A stretch of DNA of 6,015 nucleotides from Gammaproteobacteria bacterium (GTDB lineage: Bacteria; Pseudomonadota; Gammaproteobacteria; JABABF01), in NCBI GenBank assembly GCA_014238345.1, contig JABABF010000261.1:1-6015 (forward strand), given 5' to 3'. Below the pieces are notes generated by a model that saw only the letters and a list, made by a program, of their open reading frames with translations, searched no databases and was not told the origin of the DNA. Position numbers and translations under genes: made by a program. Positions 5,838 to 6,015 of the stretch are shown here, one piece after another (position 1 is the first letter of the stretch; the number at the start of each line of letters is the position of its first letter).

Positions 5838-6015
5838 CTAGCAGCTTAGCTCCACGGACAAGTTGTCAATCAACCGTGCCCGCCCCAACTGAGCTGCCGC
5901 CAATATTACCACATTCTGACTGCTATCCGTGGCAGGAGACAGTGTCGCAGCCGTGCGTATTTGGTAGTATTCGGGGATCATTCCCACGGCTTGGAGTTCG
6001 CGCTCACCTGCCAGA
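5838..6015 (-). CDS. panC: Pantothenate synthetase (pantoate--beta-alanine ligase), C-terminal end only
   Basis: PanC condenses pantoate with beta-alanine using ATP to make pantothenate. Only the last 58 residues are visible: the frame enters the window at 6014 (complement) and stops at a TAG (complement of 5838-5840). They show the family's C-terminal subdomain: PEYYQIRTAATL matches the usual PDYLE(I/V)RDA.TL segment, and VVILAAAQLGRARLIDN matches the conserved ending with the LIDN motif. The ATP-binding HIGH-type motif and the pantoate site lie beyond the edge. In the usual RDA the Asp is replaced by Thr here (IRTAA), an ordinary-looking variation. The gene precedes panD by 76 nt on the same strand; a pan operon promoter, and possibly panB, would lie outside the window. 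Identity rests on this short but characteristic tail and on the neighbouring panD. Confidence 0.9.
   Translation of the reverse strand, partial: LAGERELQAVGMIPEYYQIRTAATLSPATDSSQNVVILAAAQLGRARLIDNLSVELSC

Noticed and set aside
1..6015. A novel defence, mobile or biosynthetic system
   Set aside because: Every sizeable coding region is a recognisable housekeeping gene with continuous spacing and no cargo region, integrase, repeat array or unexplained gene.

Overview
The window is a stretch of core housekeeping genes from a proteobacterium. It is most likely a gammaproteobacterium: the IF2, PNPase, S15 and PanD sequences align almost residue for residue with my recollection of the E. coli proteins, and infB-rbfA-truB-rpsO-pnp is the classic proteobacterial order. 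I cannot name a genus. DNA composition is moderately GC-rich and looks uniform, with no insertion sequence, phage gene, tRNA, rRNA or CRISPR array.

Layout, plus strand: the 3' part of infB (1-1200) runs into rbfA (1178-1576, 23-nt overlap), which runs into truB (1573-2496, GTGA overlap). A 60-nt spacer that can fold over the ribosome binding site precedes rpsO (2557-2871). A 127-nt spacer with a perfect 11-bp hairpin and a C-rich, G-poor leader precedes pnp (2999-5131). Minus strand, convergent with pnp: the 3' end of panC (5838-6015) and complete panD (5381-5761). The 249-nt convergent gap (5132-5380) contains no recognisable gene or strong terminator, only weak inverted repeats.

How the genes fit together: IF2 starts translation, RbfA and TruB mature the 30S subunit and tRNA, S15 is a primary 16S rRNA binder, and PNPase degrades RNA. 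All are growth-linked and commonly cotranscribed, and in E. coli rpsO and pnp are each autoregulated after transcription through their leaders. PanC and PanD supply pantothenate for coenzyme A: PanD makes beta-alanine and PanC joins it to pantoate.

I found no undescribed biological system. The best second-look items are regulatory: a duplicated anti-Shine-Dalgarno sequence in front of rpsO, an N-terminally extended S15, a terminator-shaped hairpin inside pnp facing antisense, and the hairpin plus C-rich leader before pnp.
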